The notes beneath the pieces were generated by a model. It was not told the DNA's origin and did not search any database. It saw nothing but the letters and a program-made list of their open reading frames with translations. 64,000 bases of DNA, taken from contig JBCAML010000011.1 of the NCBI GenBank assembly GCA_038503075.1, forward strand, positions 372,001 through 436,000. Reading direction: 5' to 3'. Below, piece by piece: positions 10,839-23,500 of this stretch. A program made the position numbers and the translations under genes. Positions within the stretch are counted from its first letter, which is position 1, and each line of letters starts with the position of its first letter. This DNA comes from Gyromitra esculenta. Lineage: Eukaryota > Ascomycota > Pezizomycetes > Pezizales > Discinaceae.

Positions 10839-13800
10839 ATGTCGACTCAACCACAACCGGATCCTGGCCCACACCTGAGACACGACCACCAGCAACTCCC
10901 CGTCAGGCCTGCTTCTAATTCTGATACTCTTGCTTCTTCTTCTAAGATGCAAGACCATCGAAACCCACGCCGAACGGCACCCGAAGATTCACAATCTCTA
11001 CAGCAACAAAGGCAGGCGCCTATGACTATGGACACAGCAATACCACCAACAATACCTGGGGCAGACCCAAGAGAGAGCAAACAAAGAGGAGCGGAAGTTG
11101 ATTTGGGCAAAGATTTTGGACAAGAGTCGAGTTCAAGAGGAGAGCGACCACAACCAACACATCATGGCGATAGCGGATTCGCGAGTGCAGAGACCACCAT
11201 GAGCCCACCGGTAGAAGGGGCAAGCGGTATGCCAGGGTGGAAGACGGGACTCGGTTCTTCTGGAGGAAGTGCAACTTCGGGTGCCGGTGACGGACCCGAG
11301 GGGGCCTCAGGTGAGATACACCACGAAAGCTCAGGTTCAAGCAGCGATACTCACAAAAATGGCTCTGAAGATTGGTTTAACACTTTCAATCGCGATGTCG
11401 GGGGAAATAACTGCGCTACATTTGATGGTACTGGTCCTTCTAGCGTCTTGGCAGGGTCCATGGAAATGTGCTGACCAGTTACGATTTCATGTAATAGATG
11501 ATCCTCCTTATTACCTCCCGAATGCCTACAAGAAGAGCAACGTGGGTAGCGTCTCACGGTACTCCCGTCTTAACAAAATATATCCAAACCGATCAAGAGT
11601 TGGGATGAAGCGCCTCCATCCTGCTGGCTCGATAGCACTTATCGATAGCACTGAGGAGAGCAACAGTGACAGCTTTAGAAGTGTCATTGATGACCTCACC
11701 ATCAAGAGTATGGATAGATACCTCCTCGTTACCTCGTTACTACTAGCACAACGACTAACCAAATCGTAGATCAAAAACTCAAGAAGCGTCTAAAGAAACT
11801 CGAAGGCCTTCATGGCGGCGGTCTGGCAGAGGAGAAGTTGTTTGAAGTTCGGATGCACGGGCTCTCATTGTGCGACCCTTCTCCAACATATGGTTGTTTT
11901 GGTGGTGATCGTCTAACATCTGGCGCAGACACAAGAAGCAGGAACTTGAACGCCTATTACAGGGGTTCGCTTCCACCTTAGATACCAATTCACCACAGGT
12001 CTCCAAAAGGTCATCGGATATGCTCATGACACCTAGCCTACCATCAGTAAACCCATCATCGTCTTCTTTGAACAATACCGATTCCGCCTATGCATCCAAT
12101 TCACGGTCAGGGACCACCTCAGTCGCACCTTCATCACATGTCAAGACAAAATCTCATGTTCCCAGATCTTCATCAGCAAGCGATAAGATGTCTGGTGGGA
12201 GTGTAATGTCGCCTTTGGCTCCCGTGAACTCGGAAAAGAACAAGATGAAGGAAGTCGTAAGAAGATTGGAACAGCTTTTCACCGGCTACAAGTCAAAGAA
12301 TCCAGGATCCACACCGGAAAGCTCCAACTCTGATCGTTCTGGTTCAAACGCTGGGAACGTCCTACTTGAAGCGGGTGCGCGCGAAGCTTCAATTATGAAT
12401 TCCCTTCAAGATAAACAGACAGCTGAATTCGGTGATCCTACAGCTGTCCCGCGATCTGAGCCTCATGTTATTGGATCAGTCGAGATCACGGATCAACGTC
12501 CCACCAGACCCAAGGATCTGGACCCTAAACGTCTAACCAAGGCCGAGTACAACATTGAGTATCTTTCCAATCTGACACATAGCGCTGCAGTAGGGACTAA
12601 GTCCGAGGGACTGGGAGATGGTTGGTTTTACTTGAATCTGATTATCAACATGGCCCAACTTCACACGATCAGCATTACGGTTCAATTCGTGAGGAAGGCC
12701 ATTTCGACTGTCAGTGAAAAGTTGGAACTTTCTGTGGATGGGAAGATGGTAAGATGGAGAGGAGGTTTGGAGGGTACAAGATTGACCAGTGAGAGTTCAT
12801 CGGGAAGTGGGCTTGATAGTGCGAGCATCACAAGTGACGGGAGTCCCGAAGAGTCATGGGATAATATGAGGAAGAGGTCGCCGAACGATTCTGATGGGAA
12901 TGTTATGTCCATGGACCCTCCATCGAAATCTGGATCAAGAGGAAGAGCGAGTTCTTCAAGCAGAAGGTTTCCAGCACTTAGCCCTGCAAGTGTCGCCGAC
13001 AAATTCCACTACAAGCCCATGTTTGCGCAACCAGGGTCCTTTGACGATGACACTTCAAGCATTCTTAGCACCTCAATGGGATCTTTCCCACGTGGCAGTT
13101 CGGATGAAGGAGGTATGTCGAGCGTGACAAAGAAGACAGCTACTCAGGATGGTCCTATCATCTACTATGAAGGTGGAAAATTCTGCACAGATCTCACTAC
13201 TCAGGTTGTGAAGGAGGGCAAGCTTTTGGCTCTATCACCAACATTTCCCTACGAAAGATTCACAAATAAGCCAATTGGAGAGAAACAACCCCATGTGCCT
13301 CTGAGCCCCAGCACCAAGAGGGAAAGTCCGTTATTCGCAAAGGACCGCCCCCCGACAATAGCATTGGAAAATGACTGCATGAACATTGATGACGATAGCG
13401 ACGTGGGTCTTCAATTTTCACCAAGATTCTCCTCATCTATCCCTCAGGCCCCACCCCCACCCATGGAACTGGAAGCGTCAGGTATCGGTGGTGTGTTTCC
13501 GGAAGACAACTTTGCAATCAACGTCCAAAAGAGGCATTTCTTGCTTCCGCAGAATGCCAACGGAGCACTGCCTTGCTCAACAAAGAAGTTGTCGAAATCG
13601 AAAATCTTGCGGAAGATCTCGCATCGCATCCCGAAATCGTCGATCGATGTTTTTCAGCGGAACGAGGAAATGCCCGATTCAGCGGAGGAGTCTTCCGATG
13701 AAAACTCAGGGTCCGAGAACTCCGAGTTGGATTCAGGAGATGAGCGATCTAATGAATCTGGAGCCGAGTCCGAAGAGGGTGAATCCTCAGATTCCGAGTC

Positions 13801-14470
13801 ATCTGATACACCCGCGGATGCTGCCAAGACTGGCCGAAAATTCAAGCACCATAAACTCATTCGTCCCGAGATTGTGTCCGAACACATACTCAGACTCGAA
13901 CCTTCTTCCCTCCCCCCTGCCAATTGCATTTACTTTGCATCTTCAGATGATACCGATTCCGTTGATACCGATTCCGGTGCCGAGCCACATTCTTCAAGTT
14001 CGGAGGATTACTTCCTTCGCATGTTGGCTCAAAGTAGCACAGACATCTACGGAAATTCTGGCGACGACGACGACGACTTGAGCAACGAGATCCTTGCCGC
14101 CAATGGAATGCGAATATATCGGCCCGTCCAGACTACCGAATCGGGTGAGGCTGGTTCAGCTGCTGCTACTGCAGGTGATGCAAGTAATTGCTCAAGTCCT
14201 GCAGTGGTTCCCGTCAGTGAGGCCAACATGGTAACACCGCCAGAGATGAACATCATCGATATCGATGGCAGTTGGGGCGAGAGTCCAGATAGCAGGGATC
14301 AATCTTCCTCGACAATCGGTGATGATGAAGACAATTTTGGAATGCTGAAGGATAGGCCATCACTGAAGAGGGGCCGTGGATCTGGGACTTCTTCTTCAGA
14401 GGGTGCCGTTGGACTTGTCAGGAAAACCGCTAGGAAGAGCGAGAAACCTATTATGTTGGACGATTATTGA
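10839..14470 (+). CDS. frq: Frequency clock protein (FRQ)
   Basis: Core negative element of the fungal circadian oscillator. In Neurospora, FRQ works with the helicase FRH and casein kinase 1 to inhibit the White-Collar complex. Exons are 10839-11427, 11498-11707, 11770-11869 and 11929-14470. The introns of 70, 62 and 59 bp have CTGAC/CTAAC branch sites, and the product is 1146 aa against 989 in Neurospora. Conserved blocks in order: EDWFNTFNR (about 177-185), the split DDPPYYLP, coiled-coil SVIDDLTIKNQKLKKRLKKL (258-277), EKLFEVRMHGL, VVRRLEQLFTG (409-419), DQRPTRPKDLDP (488-499), GWFYLNLIINMAQLH (531-545), VRWRGG (574-579), FHYKPMF, and an IYYEGGKFCTDLT block near 710. Long Ser/Asp/Glu-rich stretches after 850 suit heavy phosphorylation. 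The frame is open 5' of 10839 but has no earlier ATG after the stop near 10566. Confidence 0.96.
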
Positions 14471-15164
14471 TGGAATTTGGATTTTTTTTTCTCAGCAGCT
14501 TTTTCTGTTCATCTCACATTTTTGAGTACAAATTTTTGGTTATTATTTTTAGCGCTAGCGTTTGATTTTGGACGATGATTTGAAGTGAAGGATTTCTATT
14601 ATTTTTCCTCTTTTTCGTGCTTTGACACCATGGGGTGCTTCACTTTTCCTAGTTTGGAGCGTTCTAGGAGTTTTCTCTTTTCCGTTCTGTTTCGTTTTGC
14701 ATTGCATTGCTTTTATCGGTCATACCCATTAGCTACGAATTTGTCTGGTTTCTGTCTCGGTTTTTGGGGTTTTCTCTTGGATAAATTTCACAAAAGAGGC
14801 TTTTGAAGGCGTATATAAGTTAAGATTTGGTACGTGGCTTGATTGTCGCAGGAAATTGAAGGATTATTGGGAGTTTACGCCTTTGGGGTCTCTTTTTTCA
14901 TGTTTTTCACGTTCGCATATATATCTAGGGTATTGGTGTTTGTTTCCATTATGATCTAGTAATTGTTTTTTTCTTTCAAATGGATATGCTGCGCATGAGG
15001 CATGGATTTCTATTATTTCTGGGAAGGCTTTTCTAATATTTCCTTGGGAAGGGGGGTGTCCGGAGTATTTCTTTTTCCCTGATTCTGCGAAGCCTTCTCA
15101 CTTTCTTAACCTTTTCGGATGTATATACTTGGTTGCTGAGGGGAAAGAATACGTTTTGGTTACT

Positions 15165-15195
15165 CGATTCGATCCGATCACAGTCGATTCGATCG
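15165..15195. promoter_or_regulatory. Candidate antisense light-responsive element downstream of frq
   Basis: Within 31 bases there are five GAT cores. CGATTCGATC occurs twice, at 15165-15174 and 15184-15193, and a CCGATCAC lies between them. The cluster is about 700 bp beyond the FRQ stop codon. In Neurospora the antisense transcript qrf starts downstream of frq from a White-Collar-bound light element, so the placement fits. The binding itself is inference. Confidence 0.4.
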
Positions 15196-15486
15196 TTGGT
15201 TCGCTCGGGGCAGCTCAGCGCAACTCAGTATATACTATGCCTCTTGTTTCTTCGGATCGTAGCTAGGATTCAAGGAAGGGGGGCTTGGGGGGGGCGGTGA
15301 TGATGGGGGCTATGTATATAGAAAAACTCAGTGTTGTGAATTTGAAATAATAGTTTCGGTGCACAGTGAACAGTGAACAGTGGGTCTTTCGGGATGCTAT
15401 ATCGGTAACCATGGTTTGATTTCGATTGTTTCGATTCCCCCGTTCATGTGCCAACAAAGCGTGTGTCACAGTGCAGTAGTCACGGT

Positions 15487-15518
15487 AAGCAGGCAAGCAG
15501 GCAAGCAATCAATCAATC
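15487..15518. repeat. Short tandem repeat (AAGCAGGC then AATC units)
   Basis: Three copies of an AAGCAGGC-like unit are followed by AATC repeats in non-coding DNA downstream of frq. Confidence 0.6.
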
Positions 15519-18500
15519 TTAAAATCACGATGTTCTTCGTTCCTGCCTTTTTAACACCCCCCCCCCGATATTGTTTAAGACTCCCATGACCCATCCATCG
15601 TTTTATGTACCTGATATCGATGTTCAATTTCGATTCATCTCGCTAGACCCTCGCGTTTTAACCGCGCATATCCTCACGCTTGGTTCGGTAGGGGTCTCGG
15701 AGTTGTCGCCACCTGGCTTATCCTCAGCCTGCTCCCTCTCCCTTTTCCCAGGCTGGAATGTCGATGGGACTCGAGATCTAGGATCGATCGATGAGACCTG
15801 CACCCACGTGGTTTGTGGTTAGACGTCATATCATCGGTGGAAGCGCGGGGTGCTGGACCCTGAATTGGGTGGGGGCGACTGGGAATGTTCCGGGGATTAT
15901 GCTGAAGGGGGTTGTTTGGGGTTATTGTTCTCGATCGGAGTTTTTTGTCTCCAGTTATATATTACAAGCGGCACTTGTAGAGAAAAAAAAGAAAGAATTT
16001 GTAATTTTCGGATTTTTAACCGGTGGAATGGACTTGCCGCTTACCCCGTCATTTCGCGTGTATATTCTCGTTTTTATTTTTTCTTCTTTCTTTCCGTTCC
16101 CTCACCGAAGGATTAATTGTTGGGATCTTTTTTTTTCCTTCTTCTTCAACGGCTATGCCGAATACTCTGCTGAATCATTCGGATGGTCTTCCGATTTGAA
16201 GCACATTTTGAATCTTCCGTCCTGACAGCCGTTTACATATCATAGGGCTTTTAATTCCCTCTTTGCATTCTTGGTAGGGATATCGAGGAGTTGTTCCCAT
16301 CGAAAAGTGCAACCCGAGGAAGATCGTGTGGTGATCCGCGCAGAGTAAGCATGCAGGAATATTGTTTCTAGAAACAAGTGGGAACCAGGTTTTCGCAAAT
16401 CGAGATCTTGCGTTGTAATCTTATCTGATGGACATGTGTCGTTGCCTAAGCCGTGGTGTGGCGAGGCTGGCAGATGACGGATGACGGCGTGGCTGCTGTC
16501 ATCGTGGGGTGTGGCGAGGCTGTGGCGAGATCGTGAGATCACATCGAACTTCCTGTCTTATCACAAAGCGTAGTTATATGTGTGATCAGGTTTTGTTGAT
16601 CGGGCACGTGAGAAATGCTGTTTTATTCGATCAAGCTCAGTTCTGTCGATTTGCTTAAATAATGCGGGGCTTCTCGCTATAATGCGAAGTCTGGAGACTG
16701 GCAGAGCAACTTTCCGCTACATAATCATAGCTTGTCACTCGGCTATTCCATCTAGCTCGCCGGTTTGGCGCTTTGGCGCGTGATGTGTTTCAGGTATGAC
16801 GCGATCCCCTCTCCCCCCCATTTCTCCTCACTTTCGTTGACCGTTAGATTCTTCTCATCTCTTCTTCCCATAAACCAAACTAACGCTGTTCAATTTTCAC
16901 CTACTAACAGTACCCAGAACCACTCCAAATCACCACCAGCTTCAACATGATACAAATTTTCTCAGCTATAGCCCAAAACGTGTGCAAGTTGGAAAAAAAA
17001 TAGGATTGAAAATCAGCCCACCGGCAGGTGACTAGTTTGATCCCCTCTCCTCGGACTTTGTCAGTAGGGCGAAAGTAAACAAACATTGCTATACTCTCCC
17101 GGTGATGAACCGCTGTGTCCACGTGCGTACTCCAGTCGATCGACCCTGAGTTTCGACCGCGTTGGTTCTGAAGTGAGTGCAGGAGCTCTAACTCGGCTAA
17201 TTATTACACACTCTGGGGCTGAGGGTTTTTTGAGGGAATATCGATATTTATGCTCTAATGCGAGTGAGGGAGATCAGTGCCGATTTCGTACTTTACACCT
17301 TTACGGCTTCTTCCTGCTGGTGTAAGGATCCAATCTGACGGACTTTGGCTCTAACCCCAGAACATCTGATCTGAGACTTTGAATGTATTGGGGGTTTGGG
17401 ATCTTGGTTACGTCTGATCTGCTGGCACTGAAGCTTGAGGCTTTACTCAGGGGTCTCTTGAGGGGTTCGGGTTCTGGAGCAACCGGGTGTTCTGTGACCT
17501 GGGGGGGAGTGAAATTACGATTTTACAAAAATGTTTGATGGAGACGGGAGGATATTCACGATTTTTTCTGGCTGGTTTTGGCTACCTTTGAACTTCATCG
17601 TCTTCTGTTGGCAATGTGCGACAAATCTGTACAACTTTCCATAAGAAACCGCCTCGAATCGTATGCTACGCAATCGGCGATAGATATTCGGAAGGAGATG
17701 ATTCAACGAAAATGAGGATCAGGATTTCTCGGCGGAGAGAGGGCCCATGTGGCTGAGCGTTGCTAAGAGCTAGTTAGCTGGGGAACGGTTGGCACTATAG
17801 CGAGTGATATTTTATGGTTAATATTTAATTTTGAATCATCAAGGACGACAATAATTCACTACGAAACGAAGATATGCACTTTATTAAACATTAAGTAGAC
17901 ATTTTTACCTATTCTTAATTTGCTGGTATTCTTGGGACGGGATCTTATTTATCTGTTTACTAATTCAATAGATACATGCAACCCGTAGGTTATGGTACTC
18001 TTAAAAAAGTCACACCGCAAAACACAATCCCAATTCCAAAAACAAGACAGAAACAAAAGCAGAAACAAAAAACTTCCGCGCCTTGTCTCTCATAATACCA
18101 CGCCTTTCTCTTCAATATTCAGTTTCCCTTGCCAACACCGTACCTTCGGAAAGGCGGCCCCATTGGCTTAGGTTACTCATATATCTCTAGATCGCCCATT
18201 CCCATTCTCACAATTTGGGACGGAGTCTTCATTCGATGTCTTACAGCGTTGTGGGTTCGGTGGGCCCGATCCACGTCAAAGTATTTGTCAATTGCCCTGC
18301 GTAGGTATCTTTTGCGGTTGGCCGTCGTGGGCTTATACCTATTAATTATTTAGTGGTTTGATGGTTTTGGGGTGATAAGTTACAAAAGCTCTGCCTTACT
18401 GCTGCAATATATCTGTTTCGTGCTCCAACCTCGATGCACTTAGCACCGAGGTTCGTACATCACGCTTTGAGTAAAACGTTTGAAGATATACAACAACCGT

Positions 18501-20553
18501 TTGCAAAAAGTTTATCAACTCTTCCTATATGATCTCGTCCTGATCTTTAACTCACCAGATCCTCTCTACTATTCATTTCTGGGATATCAAAATGATTTTG
18601 AGGTTAGGGCTGCAAATCTAGCTGGTGGCCGGATTTGCCTAAAACTGAGCCCGGTGTCGCCACAAACATGCCATCCCAATCATTGGTTTTTCGTCCTATG
18701 ATCGGTTGTAAACCGAAGCCTCTCTCTAATACAACGAATCGAGGATTTATTTCGGAGCACTCCAGGGGGGATACAGCAATCCCGGCCATAATGCTACCAT
18801 GCAAATCTCACTCACCAAACTCGGAGACCTATTAGCTCGGACCATTTGAAAAAAAAATGAGAATTTTCAAAATAAATTCAATAAATTCTAGATTAAATGG
18901 TATGGGTACGAGACAGACAATATATCATGCTCACCCAATGGCGAACCTTTCACAGCAGATTCCGAGAAGAGGAATATAGCTAGACTATCTTACAGGTTTG
19001 ATCGCTGTCATTATTACAAGGAGAGAACTTTTATAATAAAAAACTAATGGGTTCTCTGCATCCGCAGAAACGCATATATATCTATCTATCTACCGACTAC
19101 GCTATATATTTGCTCAATCTCAGCAAGCTCAAACATGCATTAACACTTGTATTATGGATACTAATGGGGAGAGAAATGAGGAATATTAGGCTGCGAGATC
19201 CGAGGGAAGCGGTAAAGGAAGTAAATAAATTTGATACCTGGGATTCTCACATGGTCACTCGTCGTAATATCAATGCTGCGTGATATGGTGCTTGAATAAT
19301 AGCACTCTAGCACTAACCCTCGAAATGGCTACTGGGTGTTTATTGGGTTCTCGTCCTTCGGAAGTGGTTCTTATCTAGACTAAAATTTCTACCAAGTATT
19401 CCTACCAAATTTACAAACCACCTCTCTGTGCTTGTAAAGCGAACATGTTGTATTTTAATCATGACAATAAAAACTAGCTATACTAGTATAAATCTCTTTA
19501 CACGTGCACCCTATTATCTTTCCATTGGTAAGGTTTCAGCGAGCTGGAGCAAATCATCCAATACTTCCGTCAAACTGCAATCCTTACTATAACAGTAGCG
19601 CCGAATTCGCATCATTCTACTGTTAGATATTGGATCAGTACGGAGCATATTTATATGTGTCTGGACGTGGTGCACTGCTGTCAAGGTACCTGAATTATGG
19701 CTGAATATGAGCGTTCGCTGTGGATACTTGTCGGAGTAACGTGGGATAGATGCGGCCAGCTATTTTAATTGCATATGACGCTTCACTGGGTATACCTCGT
19801 TAATCTTCGTAATCTTGGTGTTGGATATATGGTATATATCTATACATGTAGACTCCCTAGACTTCACGTCCTCCGACGGTATACTGGTTCGGCTAGAAGC
19901 TTTAGCTACTAGGTACGGGGGCTCCTCGGGCCGATCTAATCAGCGCCCAAAAAACCCCTATAGCCCGGCTTCTACGGTTTTATAGAGAGTATATATATAT
20001 ATAGGGGCTTGGTGCCCGTGTTTAGTTTTCCTTTCTCTTCTCTTCACCGCGCTGCGCAGATATACGAATATATTCATTATTCTTAACACACGGCACTTTA
20101 TCTCGAACTCCGCGACCCGAGTTGTGAAGGAGAAAAACTCCTATCGATTAACGGAAGAAATGGCATTGAGTGAGAGTCGAGAAGGGAGATATCAAAGGGG
20201 GCCTAGCTAAAAGTTTAGTGGTCTCTTGCCCGATACGTAAAACAGTTTTATTTTGATGTCTGAGCGGCATGGGCGTTCACAGGTTTGGTAAAATGGACGG
20301 TATCGAGAACCTAGACATAGAAACTCGATTTAAATTTTGCAGCTAGATGATACACCTACGCACTGACTAGCCAAGGCCTTTCGAAATTTCGCCTCCACCG
20401 CATATTACATATAATTAATAAGTTATCTACTTGCCAATTATCCGCCCTCATGATTCCTTTCTATCCTGTGCTCTACGGGGCTATCTATTCGTCCGTTCCT
20501 CTGACGCTCCTTCAGGTATCACTTGCACTAAAATTTAATGGTAAGTGTTGGGC

Positions 20554-23500
20554 CTACGACACAGCCAGGCCTTTGGGAAGAAACTTACTAATAGCTGCTT
20601 TAGTGCGAGCATACCATAACGGTAGGTATCTGAGTCTGTCGTGGCGTTTTTGCTTTTTTGGAATCATAGTCATTATTTTGAGAGCCTCAAGCGTCTTGGG
20701 ATGGTCGCTGCCCAAGGTTTTCTTCAATGCAACATAGTTCTGACCAAACCATTCAAGAGCATCGTCATACTTTCGTTGATTGTAGAGCATACATCCGATA
20801 GAATGAATGATCATGAGAGTACGGGGGTGGTCATTACCCAAAGTTTTCTCCATCCCCGAAAGCGCCCGCCGATAACACTCGAGCGCATCGTCGTATTTTT
20901 GTTGACTTAGGAGTGTTGATCCGATATTATTAATGATCGTGAGAGTATGGGGGTGGTCACTACCCAAAGTTTTCTCCATCCCCGAAAGTGCCCGCCGATA
21001 GCACTCGAGCGCATCGTCGTATTTTTGTTGATTTTGGAGTGTTGATCCGATATTATCAATGGTCCCGAGAGTAAGGGGGTGGTCATTACCCAAAGTTTTC
21101 TCCATCCCCGAAAGCGCCCGCCGATAGCACTCGAGCGCATCGTCGTATTTTTGTTGATTTTGGAGTGCTGATCCGATACTGGCAATGGTCCCAAGAGTGT
21201 CGGGGTGGTCACTACCCAGGGCTTTCTCCCTACTGGCGAGTATTTGTCTATTCCTCGTGAGCGACTCCTCATACTTTTCTTGATAACCAAGTGTCACTGC
21301 TATATTGCTGGCAGAGACGAGTGTATCAGGGTGTTCGCTACCAAGTATTTTTTCCAATCCGGCGAGTGCACGTTCGTGCCACTTAAGCGCATCATCGTGC
21401 CTCCTCCAGATGGAGTACACCATCGCTATATTGTTGATCGTCCGGTATGTATTAATGTGCTCGCCGAGAACCTTTTCCTGCTTATTAAGAGCTCTTTCGT
21501 ACCACTCTAGCGCTTCTTCGTAATTTCCTTGAGTATAGAGCATAGTTCCCACACTGCAGATAGCGTCGAGAGTATCAGGGTGGTCGCTGCCCAAAGCCTC
21601 TTCCCTCCCGGCAAACACTTTTCTATACCACTCGAGCGCATCGTTGTACTTTCCTTGTTTGTCGAACGTCTTTGCTATACTGTAGAAAGTCTGAAGTGTA
21701 TCTGGGTGATCACTGCCCAGGGAATCCTCCCTCCAGTCGAGTGTCCGCCTGTACCATTTAAGTGCCTCATCATACTGCACTTGCTTAAAGAATACGTCTC
21801 CCATAAAATGGACAGTTTGAAGAGTACTACGGTGGCCGCTGCCCAGGGTTTTCTCTCTCCCGGCGAGTGCCCGTCTGGTCCACTTAAGTGCGTCTTCGTG
21901 CTTTCCTTGGGCATTGAGGACGTATCCGATATCGTAGAAGGCATTGAGGGTCTCCGGGTGCTCACTGCCCAAAGTACTTTCCAACCCAGAAAGCGCTTTT
22001 TCATGCCAATCAAGTGCCTCTGCGTAATTTCCCCGCCCACTCCGAGTTCTACCAACTAGATTCTGACTTTTCGATAAGTCTGCACCTGTCAATCCGATCA
22101 CTTTCGCAAGCTGGAAACAGCTATCTGCGTGATAGTCTGCCTCCCGATATGAACCCCTTTCGACTAAGTGTTCTGTCACCCGAAATTCTGAGTCGTATAA
22201 AACTCGCGAAGCTAGGCTGATGCCTTTTGCTTTTGTGATAACTGAGAGAGCGTGTGGGAGAAGTAGCGAACATTCGGCTACGTTTTCGAAAGTGCCATCC
22301 GGAAAGCTGCCGTGGAGTAGCTCGATGGCCTCTGTTAATCTTGTCGAATAAGTCGTAGATAGTTGCATACGTGCGCATGTTGAAACCCCAACCAAGCCAT
22401 GAAGCCGGTATTCCTTTTGGTTTTGTTGGCTCACCAGAGAGAAACTCAAAAGTACTCCGATTGTCCTAAAGAAGACTACGTCCCTTTCCAATTCCTTCCA
22501 GAGCAGCTTGCTCAATAGATACTTCGGGATGCTTAGACAATCGAGCAACGACATCAACTCTAGTAATTTTATCGCAAGGGTATTATCTTGTTGAAGTCTC
22601 TCGACAGTGATAGTTAAAGTACCTATAACCGAGCGAGGTGGTGTATCTGGAGATGACTAAAACTCTTCCGAGAGTAATTCTCTACAGTCCTAGTCACTGT
22701 TGTCAAAAATCGAGATATATTGTTTTATCGATATACCAGTCTGTCGTATGAATGCTGCGGCCTGCGCAATGGCAAGAGGCATATTTTCCAATAACTGTAG
22801 AAGTTTATCGAGCATTGGCTGGGAAATTTCAGTTACAAGATTTATGGTTAACCTGACAAATGTTTGCGTGGCCTCCGATTCTGTCATGTTGCCAACCTCG
22901 ATCCCGTTCCCAAAGACTCCAACAGCTCGTTTATCACGGGTGGTGAAAAGAACCGCTCCATTCTGCACAGGAAGCCACTGCTTGAACTGAAAATTGATAT
23001 CGTCGAAGTTGTCGATGGCCAGTAGCCAGCGATGGTTGTCTTTCATTTCTAGCCAAGCCTTAACTCTGGCACAAATAGTTTCCACCTTACTATCTGTAAG
23101 TGCCAATCCGACGGTCTCAGCAATCTCCGCATAACCGTGGGTAAACTTGTCATCCGACTCGCCACTTATCCAGTAGACAGCTTTGCCTCTGACTCGATAT
23201 GCAAATTCGGTCGCAATCTGGGTTTTTCTGGAAATAGCTTAGTCATAGAGCGTAGAGCTTCAACCAGGATCATCAAACTACCCAGTCCCACCAAGCCCAC
23301 AGAGAACAACTCTAGGCTGGTAACCTTCTTTAGGTTCTAGTTTCTTGTCCAGCTCAGCTAGGATAGTGTCCCGGCCGATAAAATTCTCATTTCGCATGAA
23401 CGGTACTGTGATTTCTATCTATCAGCTACAACAGAAAGCCCTGGATCACTAGAGTATAAATTTTGGAGTTTCCGGTAGTAGATATGAAACATACGTTTCG

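Larger units (their letters stand above)
14471..20553. other. Gene-free region between frq and the NLR gene
   Basis: About 6.1 kb with no supportable gene. The first few hundred bases are T-rich and probably the frq 3' end. A GAT-rich cluster lies at 15165-15195, a smaller GGATCGATCGATG at 15781-15793, and an AAGCAGGC/AATC simple repeat at 15487-15518. From about 17500 onward the DNA becomes AT-rich with short TATA-type repeats (for example near 19985-20000). It may hold decayed transposon sequence, but I cannot identify a family. Confidence 0.55.

Noticed and set aside
22690..23106. Separate NB-ARC gene and separate TPR gene (22557-20554)
   Set aside because: Both frames are in the same phase and adjoin across conserved NLR sequence, and the upstream exons splice cleanly into them. 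They are parts of one gene.
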